64,000 bases of DNA from Hermodice carunculata (Eukaryota > Annelida > Polychaeta > Eunicida > Amphinomidae). A program made the position numbers and the translations under genes. Positions 22,286 through 34,900 of this stretch are shown piece by piece. Each line of letters opens with the position of its first letter. Position 1 is the first letter of the stretch. The stretch spans positions 88,148,588 through 88,212,587 of the forward strand of contig OZ026623.1 in the NCBI GenBank assembly GCA_964020975.1. The letters are read 5' to 3'. The notes beneath the pieces are model-generated. The model was not told where the DNA came from and did no database searches. It saw nothing but the letters and a program-made list of their open reading frames with translations.

Positions 22286-23599
22286 CCGTCACCTTATTTA
22301 AGCACAAAAGTCGAACATTTTTAGTTTTGGGTTTCATAAGACATTATTATCTGTCAAATTTGACATTAAATTTCTGATTTTACTCCCCCCCCCCCACACA
22401 CACACATTGTATTGGAACAACAATATGAAGGCATACGAGAGTGTCTCACTGGTTTCAAAGTATACCTGTGGCTTAACACGCTTTCTTGTCAAAGACATAA
22501 TTAAATCATTAACGTTAACAGTACGTGTCTTGGCATTCGATCCTCCAGGTAAAACACCATTGCCAAAATGGGACAAATAGAGTCCATCTGGCAGAGACCA
22601 AAAAATAACACCGTGTATTTTTATAAGCAGTTTATTTATACATGTATTCATTTTTTATGTTCTCAATCCCATGGGATGCAAAGCAACGTACATTATTTAC
22701 GGTCGCGTATCCACATGATTTTAGGTCATGTGACTTCTCACAACCGGTTCGATGGAGAAGGCTACTTAAAAAGTCCACACACAGGTCACTGTTGAACTGC
22801 AAACATTGTTCTGTAGCAGTCGAGAGATAGTGCACTGATAAGGAACATACTACAGTAATACTGAAATACAAGCAAAAACCACATGACTGAAAATTATCCT
22901 GTCTAGAAAAAATTACCTGGAAAGTCTAGATTTTTCTTTAAAAAAAAAAAAATTAAAAAAAAAAAAAAAAAGAGTAGAGGAAATGTGAATAGTGAAAGCT
23001 TTAACTTAATTTTTATGGTTCAAACATTTATCCATTGGAAGTATTCAGAACAAGCATAACAGCACTTTGCTGTATACAATTACGATACGGTGGCACGCAC
23101 AGTGACGGTACAATACTTATGGACGTATCATAGCGTATTGCAAGTTGCTTGCACATGCGCAACTGTAATCATCGTAAGATGAACATTTTTTTTGTTTGTT
23201 TGTCACAATCAGTCTTGTAATACTAAGGAATCGAGCAAATTTTATGTAAAATAGGACTGATTTAATTGCCAGTTTACCATACATTCTCAAAACTTTTCAT
23301 TTTCTGGGCTCTGTGAGCCCCAGCACATAATTCCAGGTTCTCGAATGTGTTGAAACGTCTTCAGCTTCCAAACTTGCCTTTAAAAACTTGCTTCAAATAT
23401 ATACCCTGAAGCAAATTAATTATAAAACTTACTTGCTTCATACAACTGTGCTAGAAAGGTCTCCAAGATTAGCTGTTCTGCAACTGCTAGGTGACTCGGG
23501 AAACACAAATGTTTACTATACAATATATCTTTCCAAATTTCACAATATCGTGTAAAAGTCCGAAGTAATGTCAGCTAATTGGACCTTAAGAAATGCATG
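22286..23599. other. No gene seen
   Basis: Homopolymer C at 22385-22395, an A-rich block at 22938-22972, and otherwise unremarkable AT-rich DNA. Confidence 0.4.
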
Positions 23600-23760
23600 T
23601 ACAGTGGAATCTCCCTATTAAGACCACGTAAGGGACTGAAAATGTGGTTTTAATGGGGAATCGTTTAATTAAGGACAAACAAAAACGGGTCTAAATTGGT
23701 GGTCTTATGATAGAAATGGTCTCTTTATGGAGGTGGTCTTACTTGGGAGATTCTGCTGTG
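23600..23760. mobile_element. Mariner-like MITE
   Basis: TACAGTGGAATCTCCCTATT with AAGACCAC inside at the left, and GGTGGTCTTACTTGGGAGAT then TCTGCTGTG at the right, form the family's inverted ends. The interior repeats GGTGGTCTTATG and GGTCTCTTTATGG. Confidence 0.75.
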
Positions 23761-24572
23761 CTCTCAATTGCTTTATTTTGCATGTATAAAGTACTATGGT
23801 TTACTTATCATCTGTTGCAAAAGTCATCAGATCTCAAATTTATGATTTTACAGTCCTCAAAATAAGGTCTTAGTACATTCCACCCCGATCCCCACATGCT
23901 GAATTAAATGTACTTTTATGTGAAAATTGCTTGTTTTATGGGGAAATATTAACTATTCAACCCGACGTTACAGAGTTTCGCAGTAGTTTAACTTCTTGGA
24001 TTTAATTCAACCACAAAAAAGTGAAAATAAAGCAATTTAGAGTACACTCATTGAATTCATTCTTCAAATATCTAATTTTTGTACAATACAGAATTACCTT
24101 CATGCCAATACCATGTACCCATGTTCATAAAATTCTGCATTGCACAATCTTCGAATGTTGCTTAAAATTTCATTTCACTTTTACATTTTTCATATGGACA
24201 CAAAAACTGAGGCTACAATTTAACATAAAATGCTTTGTAACAACTGATCCAAATTTCATTGAAGTGTAGGGAAGGAAGATCGTGAACATAAACATACCAT
24301 GCCATGGAAAATATTTGATACCAACCAGATAAAAAAGAAACTGAATTCTCCTTACTGTTTCATTTGGCGATGTGTCATGATAACTTCTTTGTGTAGCAAA
24401 AATCAGTGGAAATTGGTTCTTACTCATAAGTCAGCTATATGTGCTTCGCAATACTAAAGTTGATATCTGAGCTGTCACAACCTCTCTCCCCCCCCCCCCA
24501 AAAAAAAATCATGGCTTTCAAACTGCACGATTTTCTTCTGTTTGTCCTCAGGTAATTTTGAATTATTGACCA

Positions 24573-24746
24573 TACAGTGAAACCTGTTTTGAGAGACTGC
24601 CCCTAGGGCAGGCCATAAAGCAGTCACATAAGGCAGGTGGTCTCTCAATAGAGGTGCAATATGGGAAATGGCGGACATGGTAAACATGGTCTGAAAAGGC
24701 AGGTGGTCTTTCTTCACTGTGGTCTCTCAAAACAGGTTTCACTGTA
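24573..24746. mobile_element. Mariner-like MITE, best-preserved copy
   Basis: TA + CAGTGAAACCTGTTTTGAGA at the left and TCTCAAAACAGGTTTCACTG + TA at the right are exact reverse complements over about 20 bp. That is a textbook terminal inverted repeat with a TA duplication, as in Tc1/mariner elements. The 174-bp length rules out a transposase. Confidence 0.9.
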
Positions 24747-26189
24747 TATTAAATACATTAAAGCAGATTACCATGAAACTATTAAACCCGACCACAAGCG
24801 TAAATATGTCCAGGTTGATTTTGACCAGACCTGTGCCCTTTCTTTAGCTTTTATCCTAATAATTTCCATAAAACCTGCTGTCAGAGATATAAATTGACTC
24901 CATCTTTGGGAAAAAAAAGTATTAAATGAGCCTGCAAAATAATGTACAAGACATATCACCACTCTTAACTTATCATTCAACAAAAGAAATTCCAATTTTA
25001 TTTTGTTCATGTACAGATTTAAAAGCCTTATGATATACAACTTTGGCTACTGGTATAGTGTAGACATACAGCAGATAGTTACATGACATGAGCTTCACTG
25101 TATTATGCTTATATCCCATCCACGACACCCGTATATGGATCTTATAATTGTCAACGAAAAATTGAGATGGCGAAAAATGCACCATAACACAGGAGAATAA
25201 TACTTTTTTTAATAAGTCTGCTTGTAGTTTCTCGTCTTGGTTTACGTTGATGAAACTAAAGTCTTGGTAAATGCAACATAAAACCAAAATGAAAAAAAGC
25301 TTACACAAATGCAAGTGTTGTACAGGTATATCAAGTGCGGTATTCCAGGGACTTTGGGTTATTTATAACATAGAGTCTTAAATTCGGCAGAATAGATGTA
25401 GGCTGTATAAAATGTGCATTTTGTAAGATTGCTCATTAGCTTCTTTCAGCAGCTGGTTAATGTCTATCGTAATTTACTCATTAAAAAGCCTCCTGACATG
25501 ATTTAGATGAATTTTTCACATTGTTTCGACAAGTGTCCTATTCATAAGATAATGTCAAATAATATTGACATAAATGAACAGTCATAATATTAACAGAACC
25601 CACAAAACATTTGCACATGTTATTCTCATAACTTTAAGAATCCTGTGCTGTGTATTAATGTGATGGGCCTCTGATTTAAATTTGTGATCAGAATATCAAC
25701 TGAGAGAATAATTTGTGAAATAAATTTCTGTTTCTGAGGTTGACCTCATTACTGCTAGACTTACAAGCCATCTAAAGTGTGTTTCGGATGCTCATGAGGT
25801 TGTTCCACTGCATATAATAAACGGCATGTACCATTATTTCTCTCCATGAACCATGTTTTTGCATGTGTGCACCCAAACATCAAAAAGTGAATATGTGTCT
25901 ATATATTTTACATCTGACCACATTTTTTGTAGAAGAATTATATCGTTCAAAATGTAGACTTGTTTTACAATTACTTTGTACTTGACTACAGTGACCATCA
26001 GCAGAGTTAGAGTTCTCCTGATTCCACTCACTTGTCTAATGAACAGCATCTCCACTATGAACCTATGGTTTTCAGCAATAGTGATGATAGTCTAAAAGTC
26101 TTCTCTGAATTTGAACTTTTCATTACGTTTGTACCCGAATGTACTTACATGTATTGCAATTTGCCAGCACTAACATGTAGTGTCTTCTT
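24747..26189. other. No gene seen
   Basis: AT-rich DNA with several frames of 70-110 residues on both strands. None has a domain motif, protein-like composition or paired splice sites that I recognise. Confidence 0.4.
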
Positions 26190-26356
26190 TATTGCCAGGA
26201 TACCTGTGAAGGACTGTAATAAATTTTTAAGACCACCCTGCAAAGATAAGTGAGTCTTTTTTTTTTCTTATTCTATTACCTCTAATCAAAGGCCAACTGC
26301 TACATAATATGGCATTGGCTGGCACCAGGGGTGGTCTTAATGGCAAGTATTACTGT
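26190..26356. mobile_element. Mariner-like MITE, diverged copy
   Basis: ATACCTGTGAAGGACTGTAA then TTTTTAAGACCACCCTG at the left, and GGGGTGGTCTTAATGGCAAG with TATTACTGTA at the right, keep the GACCACC/GGTGGTC inverted blocks and the ACTGTA end. Confidence 0.5.
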
Positions 26357-27539
26357 AATATTTCAATATCTTTTTTTTGTTTCCTCTTTTCCTCCGAGCA
26401 AATATTCTTGACTGAAAATGCTTGACTAATTGCTTGATCAAATTATGGCGATCCTGAAGCCAGTCAATGGGATTTGTGCAGTTAAATCATTTGGACGACT
26501 TGAGTTTATTACCATGATAAAGATTAACCACTTAATGCCTGCTACCATATCTGAATGTTCAGGTGATGTTTGGTTAACCGTCTCTTGATCGCTGCCAATC
26601 CTTTTTTGGCTTAAGATTTTTTTCCATTGCACGAACACAAAACTTTTGCTATCATCCTATCCAAACTTCAAGACACTTCAAGAGTAGTCCTAAGTTTGGA
26701 AACTAATATGATACACTGTCACCAGTAATAAATCTTCCATATTTAATTTACCTATCCGCCCGTCTGACCAGTGCAAGTCAATCGCCATGTACATTAGTAA
26801 TGACCCTCAGAAAAAATTTTAATTGTCTCTATTGGTCATATCAATAACATTTACCAGTGAGTGTATAAAATATATTTAAACACAATTTTTTATTTATTTA
26901 TTTATTTACTTAAAAGAATTGTTAAAACAGTGCTATAATGTCATTACAATACAGTGGTTATATAAAACAGATATTACCATGAATAAATTCCTATATGCGA
27001 CCAGAATCGGAACAAAGAACGTGCATATAACATTCATCTTCAGTGATCTACAACTCACATCGTAGTTTCTCATCACCATTGTTGTAAACACATTGACCAC
27101 GCTTTACCCCCATTGCATGGGAAACAACTCAAATGTTACCATTTTACATTTAACTTTGCACAAAATACACAATTTAAAATTTCATTTGCAGCAAGCAATT
27201 AAGAATTACAAAGAGAAGACAGAACACCTTCACAAGTGGCTGCCTTTTCAAGAACGGCCTTTCGGTCTTAGTTGCCTGCTTAGCAGACCTCCAGGCTAAC
27301 TACTCTGACTGGGTCTGTAAGGCAGCGTGACAGTTAAATAGGCAAACTAGCCATACACGGTAACTTACCATCAACCTTGCATGGTCATCACAAGAGCCGT
27401 CTTGCCAGCTCTTACAACATACTGCAGCATCATATCACACTTTTTTCATTCACTGCCTAAAATTTAAAAGCATTTTTTTTCCACATGCCATAAGCATAAT
27501 GGAGATGAAGCCTAAGTTGCCTCTATCTTCCTGTTATCA

Positions 27540-27724
27540 TACAGTGGTACCTGTTCTAAAGACCACCTGTCATGACAGACCACATTGGCGTTTCAAAGAT
27601 CACTCTTTCAAAGGCACCAAGCTCTCATATTTTCGGCAAATTACCTGCAATTAGAGACCACCTGCCAGAAGTGATCAATTCTATCTGGCACTTGGGGCAG
27701 TCTTCAATAACAGACACCACTGCA
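27540..27724. mobile_element. Mariner-like MITE
   Basis: TACAGTGGTACCTGTTCTAA with AGACCACCTGTCATG at the left; GGGGCAGTCTTCAATAACAG with ACACCACTGCA at the right. Internal GAGACCACCTGCCAGAAGTG repeats the outer block. Confidence 0.7.
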
Positions 27725-30700
27725 TCACCATGGCAACATCACCATGGCAACTGTAAAATTGCACAATGAAGTACGCCTAACAAAAAGTACATGTATTGCA
27801 TTGGGGGCATTTTGCGTTGTGGCTTGTTCAAACTATATTACCATGAAGAGAATTACAATGTACTACCAGAATTACTGAGTTCTTTTTTCCCCCAAGACAT
27901 AAACATCACAATAAACAAATAGAATAAGATACTACAGCAAAATTTTTTTTAAAAGAAATGTTCCCATGATGCAGTACCAGATCAACATACAGTAAACTTT
28001 TTCATTCCAGGATTTTCATTGGTCAATGCATTCTATGCATAACAAGTTGAAAAATAAAGCTGCACATTCCGACAGGACAGAATCAAACATCTCAATGTGA
28101 CCATTACACCCGTGAGAGAATAGGAAATACATGTGTACAAAACATACTAATTTTCGTCTTTGTGTCTCATGCAGTGGCAACTTCTGGCGAAACAAAAAAA
28201 ATCACAATTTGTTGGGTTTCCCACTTTTATCTGCATGTCTATCTTTCTTGTCACTGTTCCAAGGGAATCTAGTACTGAGAATTTACGAAAACAAACTCAC
28301 ACAAAAAAAAAAAAGAAAAACCCATACCATGTTATTTACGTGTATATCATTCTACCATAAGAAATATGCACAGAAATGAAAATAAACCATAACCATCAAA
28401 ATTCTTGATTTTGCCCTATGTTTCCCACAGTAACTTTCAAAATAATAATTTCTGTATTACCCCTATTATCATCCAGGGCACTTACAAATTGAACTAAAAC
28501 ACAGTTCAATTTTTAGAATTATTTGGAACATTATGCCTACATACAATTGTTTTCAATACCATAAATTTGGAATATTTAGCATCATTTTAGCCTTTTTCTG
28601 ATTCAGGATTGGGATGAGGGGGGGGGGGGAGGGGGGGGACTACTGAGGTTAGGGGTGCTAAAGAGGGATAATAATGTATGTTATACAGTTGTGCTATTGT
28701 ATCCCAATCCTCAGTTTTTCTTTTTTAATTCCCACCTTCTGAATTGTCAATATGTGCATGACCATGCACAATGTGTTTATCACCTCATCTTTTTCACATG
28801 TTTGGCACATGATGCATTGCTTATTAACAGGTAAATAAAAACTTTTTTTTTTTTGTCAGGAAGATAACATAAAACAGATCCTTTTATAAACATTGAATAT
28901 ATTTAAAGGAGTGTTTACTTTACACCAAATGAATCATATCCAAACTTTCCCAATAAAGTGCAGCATCCTAAAAAATTCGTTAGTCTGAAAACCAGATGAA
29001 AACTAGACTTGAGCATGAAAATATGCATACAATAATCACAGACCTTTCATAAATGATAATCAAGGTTTTTCCTATGATAAAATGACAGATTTGCTCTTAT
29101 TTCTGTGAATCAGGTATCCACTGTGTGCGTGCTGAGAGTGGGGGGATAAAAAAATCCAAAAGGAGGTCAGTGAAAAGAAAATGCCTACAGGGCATTTTGG
29201 AAAACTCTCACCCCAGAGACAGGAATCTTTTTTGCAATGTTCCACTTTCACTTTCTACAAACCGATTTTAGTCGTGTGACTTCCTTTTAGGAGTGAAATT
29301 GTTCAGCTGTCTACACAATACCTTTGGAACTGTAAATACGAATGACATGGGATGGTGACGCTATGCCATAATCTCAACAAAAGTCATGCTCATCTCATGT
29401 ACTTTAATGATTCCAGGTTTAAATCCCGGTCAAAAAAAAAAAAAGGTATTTCTTTCATATATCACCTTTCCCGTAGTTCCAGGGAAAATGGAAATCATCC
29501 AGGTCAACAACTTTCCCAGGTGTGCTTCAGGTTAATTACAGCCAAAACATACCGGAGACAGTTGTTCAAGGAGTCTATGACTGGTTACTGACAGACAAGG
29601 TTAAATGGCATGCCAAATGGCATATTGTTTTATACAAATAAAAAGAGAAAGACAGAACAAAATTAAAATGAAAAAAAAAATACTGAAAAAAAGCTTGCAA
29701 AGGCAGTTTATTTGTTTATGGAATAGAATACTTGGAACATGTACTTAATGCTCAAGGTCTGATTCTTGAAAACAAAATGTCCTATTAGAAAGTTTATTTT
29801 TAATGGTTACACAACTTAGCTCTATTACTAAAGCAAATGTATATTACTACAAGAACAGTATAAGTCATGTGGGCAAGATTACATATTCCTCCTATGCAGC
29901 TGAAGTCTAATGTTTGAATGCTACGAGCCTATCAAACTTCCAGTACTTTTCAGCATTATTATAGTATCACAAGTTTCCCAAATTAAATCATTTGGGACTT
30001 GCAGAATGATGCAAAATTCCAGTGCATGAAAATGATCAAAGTGTCACTCAAAAGCTTTAATGATGTGCAAAATATACTGTACACAAAAATGTCGTCAATT
30101 TATATTGTTATCTTACACATTGTATCTGTTGACGCTTAGATACTTTAGTCAGAGTTAAATGCTAAGTTTTCCAAAAAAAGAAAGTACATTGGAGTATATT
30201 GGTTTACAGATCTTTCCCCCATTTAAATAAATTTATGTCTGCCTACATTATTGAAAATTATTGTTATCAAAACAAAACAACACTCATAGATTTCTTTCTG
30301 CAGTTCCATCTCTTGCCTCCAGGAGACACCATGCCTTTTATTTTTTTGTTTTTCTTTGTTTTTTTTTCTTTGGTCTCCACACTGTATCAGCTGAAAGTGC
30401 ACATAAACAACATGTTTTAACAGACATGCTAATTTTACATATATATCTGTTACATCTATCAGTCAGTTTCCATGTTGTCACTAAATGTAAAATCACCCCC
30501 CTCTCCAACAAAAATTAAAAAAAAATTGTGTGTAATATGCAGGCCCTATAAATATTCCTTGCATTGTGAACATCTGCGTTTACCTTACAAAAGGTGTTTA
30601 TTCTCCTTTATTATTGGCTTAGAAGTGAGAGGATATTTTTCAGTGTACATCCCAGCTCCTATGCCACAGTCTCTCTACCCCTGCCCTACTCTTGTCCTAC

Positions 30701-31926
30701 AACGGATATGTTCTTGTTTGGAGGTCATCAGCAACGCGTTCAACAATTCGCAAGTCTGGCTGAACCAAGGGTTGAAGTAGTGTGTAAAGGCAAGATTCTT
30801 TGCCCATATTTGTGACAAAGATATTCCCGAAAAGAGAAAGCAGTCCAAGCCCAAAGGGACCCTCAAAGCAAATAATACGGCTGCTAGAATGTTCAATCAT
30901 TATTTAGGCAAAAGATCATCATCCATCTTTGGCTTCGTGGGACATGCATTTGTGAAGGTTCGATATTTTTCTCTTTCCATGCAACGGATGCGTGCTGACT
31001 GGATGTATATATATTGCAACTCTTTGTCCATGCATTTCCAGATTTCTATGTACTCAGCAGAAAGTGAAGACAATAAATTTAGCCACAAGAAAGGAAATTT
31101 ACTAAAGTATAAAATATTGATCACTATGTCAAAAATTGGGGTTTGTTTAGAACCCAAAGGCATAGTATTTGACAATTTAGGCTTCAAAACAGACATTCGG
31201 CATAAGAGCTGCATAATATGAAATACATAGACCATGTGCTTATCTTTCAAGAGAATCCTTTCTCACAAGAAGTTGCCTGAAAATTAGAAAAAAAACCCTG
31301 TAATTTGTCAACCTGCTGGCAATACATGTATTTGAATTGACTGCTGAAACAATGTCTTTACATTTAAAAAAAATTAAAATATCCTCATGTAAGAGAAATA
31401 ATACAAAATGTGAAATCCTTCAACATACTAACCTCCATTTCCCAAAAGTAAACATTTCATGTGTATACTTCCATAGGCATGTATACAAGCCATTCCATAT
31501 ACAGATACATAAACAATGTTCCTGTGAAAACATTCTGCCCATACAGATAAGACAAAATTGATGTTAATTGAAAGAATTTGCATGAAATATTTAATCAGGT
31601 ACAGATTACAGAAACTTTTAAAAACACATGAAAAAGTTGTCTGGAAAAAAAGGCAATTCTTTTGAAACATGTTCGTCATAAACCATTTGGAAGAGTATAT
31701 GCACATTTTCTCAACGTACCAATACAAAACCATGATATGTAACACAAGATCTTGCCCACCATTTAAAGCTAGGCTTAAAAAGTAACTCAATGCCCCAAGT
31801 TCGATGCATAAAAACCAGCACCATTGTGAAGTCTTCCCCAAAGAATGTGGAAATGCATTGTTTGAGTAGAAGATAAAACGCAGCACTTAGTCCGAGCCCT
31901 TCCGGACTTTGGCGAGGCAGCAGAAG
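27725..31926. other. No gene seen; likely holds the PTRH2 3' untranslated region at its right end
   Basis: AT-rich, with a long G-run at 28618-28648 and poly(A)/poly(T) tracts. Bases left of 31927 should be transcribed as the PTRH2 3' tail. On the minus strand, AATAAA occurs at 30612-30607, 30342-30337 and 29798-29793; none can be chosen from sequence alone. A B-box-like CAGGTTTAAATCCCGG followed by poly(A) at 29415-29445 hints at a worn SINE, but no A box is convincing. Confidence 0.35.
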
Positions 31927-34900
31927 CTATAGCAACGGCAGATCTCCTGTGACTTGGTCCACCATGTCGGCTTTCCCCATTACACCTACGACAGTGTTGG
32001 CACCAGCTGGTACCTGTAAACATGAAACAAATGAAAAGAATTATTGCCTGTATCATTCCCTATCTTGCTATCAATTATGGGATGGATACCAGATTCATAT
32101 TCCCTTTAAAATGACTTTTCATTTAGGTACCAACATGCCTATAGTTCCAGAGAATGTAAAAGTATGGGTCAACAGCTTTCTTTGGCATGCTTTCGGTGTG
32201 GAGGAAAGCTGTTGACTCGGTCAAAAATGTGGCAATGAAAGAGTTAAACTTATGTCGTGATACTGTTTCGCCGTTTCTATTTTCACACTTTTGTGCCATC
32301 AATGAAACAAGTTAAATTTAGAATGTAGTGAAATGAGGAGAAGACACTAGCATGATCACAGTTTCTACAACGTCAGTGTACTTCAAATATTTACACGTAC
32401 TTACAAATCTGTTTATGTCCTTTTATATGCAATTTATATTAATGTTGTGGTACAAACTGGTCTCAATGAGGGCGTAACTTTATAAATAAATAAACTTGAA
32501 CTTTGCACTTTTAATTGATGTGATTGTGTCTCATTTGGCTTTTTTTTTTTAAGTTGTACACTATACTTAGGTTCACAGAGTCATTGCAATTTTATTCATG
32601 TTGATCTAATGTTGTTTGGCAACTGGGTTCACATATCAGGTCAGGCCCTAGACTTGAACAACCGGTACTTAAGTTTAATTCCACTCTACATTTGGATTTC
32701 ATTGTGCAAATTGTTATATGACAAGTAAGAAGCCAAAATTGTGACTTCTTGTCCGAGACTCTGAATAAGAACGGCCAACCTGCCCTTTAGCAAGAAATAC
32801 TGCATCAGCTTGTAATCTTGATGTGGCATGCCTCACATGTATTCCAAAGTCACAATATGATGATGTAAATTTTTTCTGGTTATTTACACAAAAGCAGAAA
32901 CACATATTCAGCAAAGTCAATGCGTAAACAGTTCATTTATTCCACAATGTCATTTTGAAGCAGATTAGTTCCTGCTGAATCTTTAAAAGGACACCTTCAA
33001 TGGCAAGTATTTGCATTGAACATGACAACGCTTGTTGGAATTGATTGATGCTGTTCTCATGACGATTTGCCAACATGCAAAAAAGAGCAGAAATGTCAAA
33101 ACAGCTACCCCCCCCCCCAAACCATCATGATGCCAACATTGCGAAAATGCATCAGTAGCTCCTCAGTTTTTATTAGTTTTTTTTTTTTTTTTGTTTATTT
33201 ATTTGATTGTTTGTTCATTTTTTTTACACTGGACAAACCTTTTCATGAAGTTTCAACATTTTTGCAGAATTTTGAGGCCCAATATATTCATTTTTAACAT
33301 CACAATTAACACAGCTGGAATATTTTGATTTTTCAACAAAAATACATGCATAAAGTTTTTTATACTAATGTATTACACATAAGTTCACACAGACATTGCA
33401 TAATCCCCCATATACAGTATACATTTAAAAAAAAAAAAAAATGTTTAAACCAAGTTATAGAAAACTGAATCACTTCAGTCCTTGCAAAAAAAAGTCATAA
33501 CAGTCCCTGATGACCCAGAAAGGCTGACATTTGTGTGTTGTGCGCAATCACATGCACATGCAATCACATGCACATGCAATCACACAATCACATGCACACA
33601 CAATCACATGCACACGTGCAACAAACTTACTTCTGTTTTCCCTGCGTCATGTACTAGGTACTGGGTTAAGCCCAGGGAGGCTGCTTTCCCGGCGATGACC
33701 ATCAACTGCTGGGAGTTGGTCCCTTTCAATACTATTTTCGTTTCGCTGCAAATCAGAAAAAAGAACACCACAAAAAAACATGACAGCCACAACATTCTGC
33801 TAGTCCTGGTCCCTTGAACCAAAATAAAAAAAAAAAAAAAAAAGTGCACAGTGATCCAAAGGATCTATGTCCCGCCACAATATACAGAAGAAAGCTATAC
33901 AATGTATAGAGCATGTCTGGATGCACAAAAATTGACATGTTCTTGGGCCCCGTGACCTTGAAAATATGTCAAGGTCAAAAGCAATGTATGGCCCATATGC
34001 CCTTGGTATGATGCCTCTCTGGTATAAATTCCATTATTCTATCTCCAAGGGTTCTAGAGATATGCTTCCAGACACACGAAAATGGATTTCGTTCTTGGGC
34101 CAAAAACAACACACGGCACACATGCCCCTGGTATGATGCATCTCTGGTATAAATTTTATCATTCTATCTCTTAGAGTTCTAGAGATATGCTGCCAGCCAG
34201 CTGGCAGATGGACGTCTCCAGTATGATACACTTATGTGTAAAAACAAGACCCATATTCATAAATATCAAACTCAACAATGACAGCAAAGAGATTCCAGAG
34301 TTACCAAAGCATCAACATCTATCTTCCAATAACAATGTGAAGAAACAAATTTCACTCCTGACCTGAGACAGGCAGTCGCCCACAAAAGGCAACTGGTGGT
34401 TTTAAACTGGTCCTCTCAACCTCTGAAATATTTTTCATTAAATACAGACTATAGTGGACGGATGGACACGGCCCCTATCCCCACTAACTCTGTCCTCCTA
34501 TGCCACCTTTGGTGGTGGGGGACAAAAACTAATACATATACACACTTTATATGTACATTTTTGCTACCAATTATTCAAAACATAGGTACACGTGTACACT
34601 CGCGTCTCCCATTTTGACTACTGTAAATTGCTTTAATTTCGCTGTATTCTTATTTTCGCTTATTTCGCTGATGGTACAAAACCGTGAAAATAAAAACACA
34701 GTGAAATAGTATTTTAACATTGTTTGAAGAGGAATTATGTCCAAAATAGTGAAATCAAAAACACAGTGAAATTTCAAAAATAGAAAAACCGTGAAAATTT
34801 AAACACGCAAAAATAAAGCAATTTACAGTAGTTCCTAAAGATCCTACATGCTGATCACGAATAATCTTGTAAGTCCAGACAGAACGTCATCTTTGCACCT

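Noticed and set aside
29390-29450. tRNA-derived SINE at a CAGGTTTAAATCCCGG box followed by poly(A)
   Set aside because: No acceptable A box at the right spacing; the B-box alone is weak evidence.
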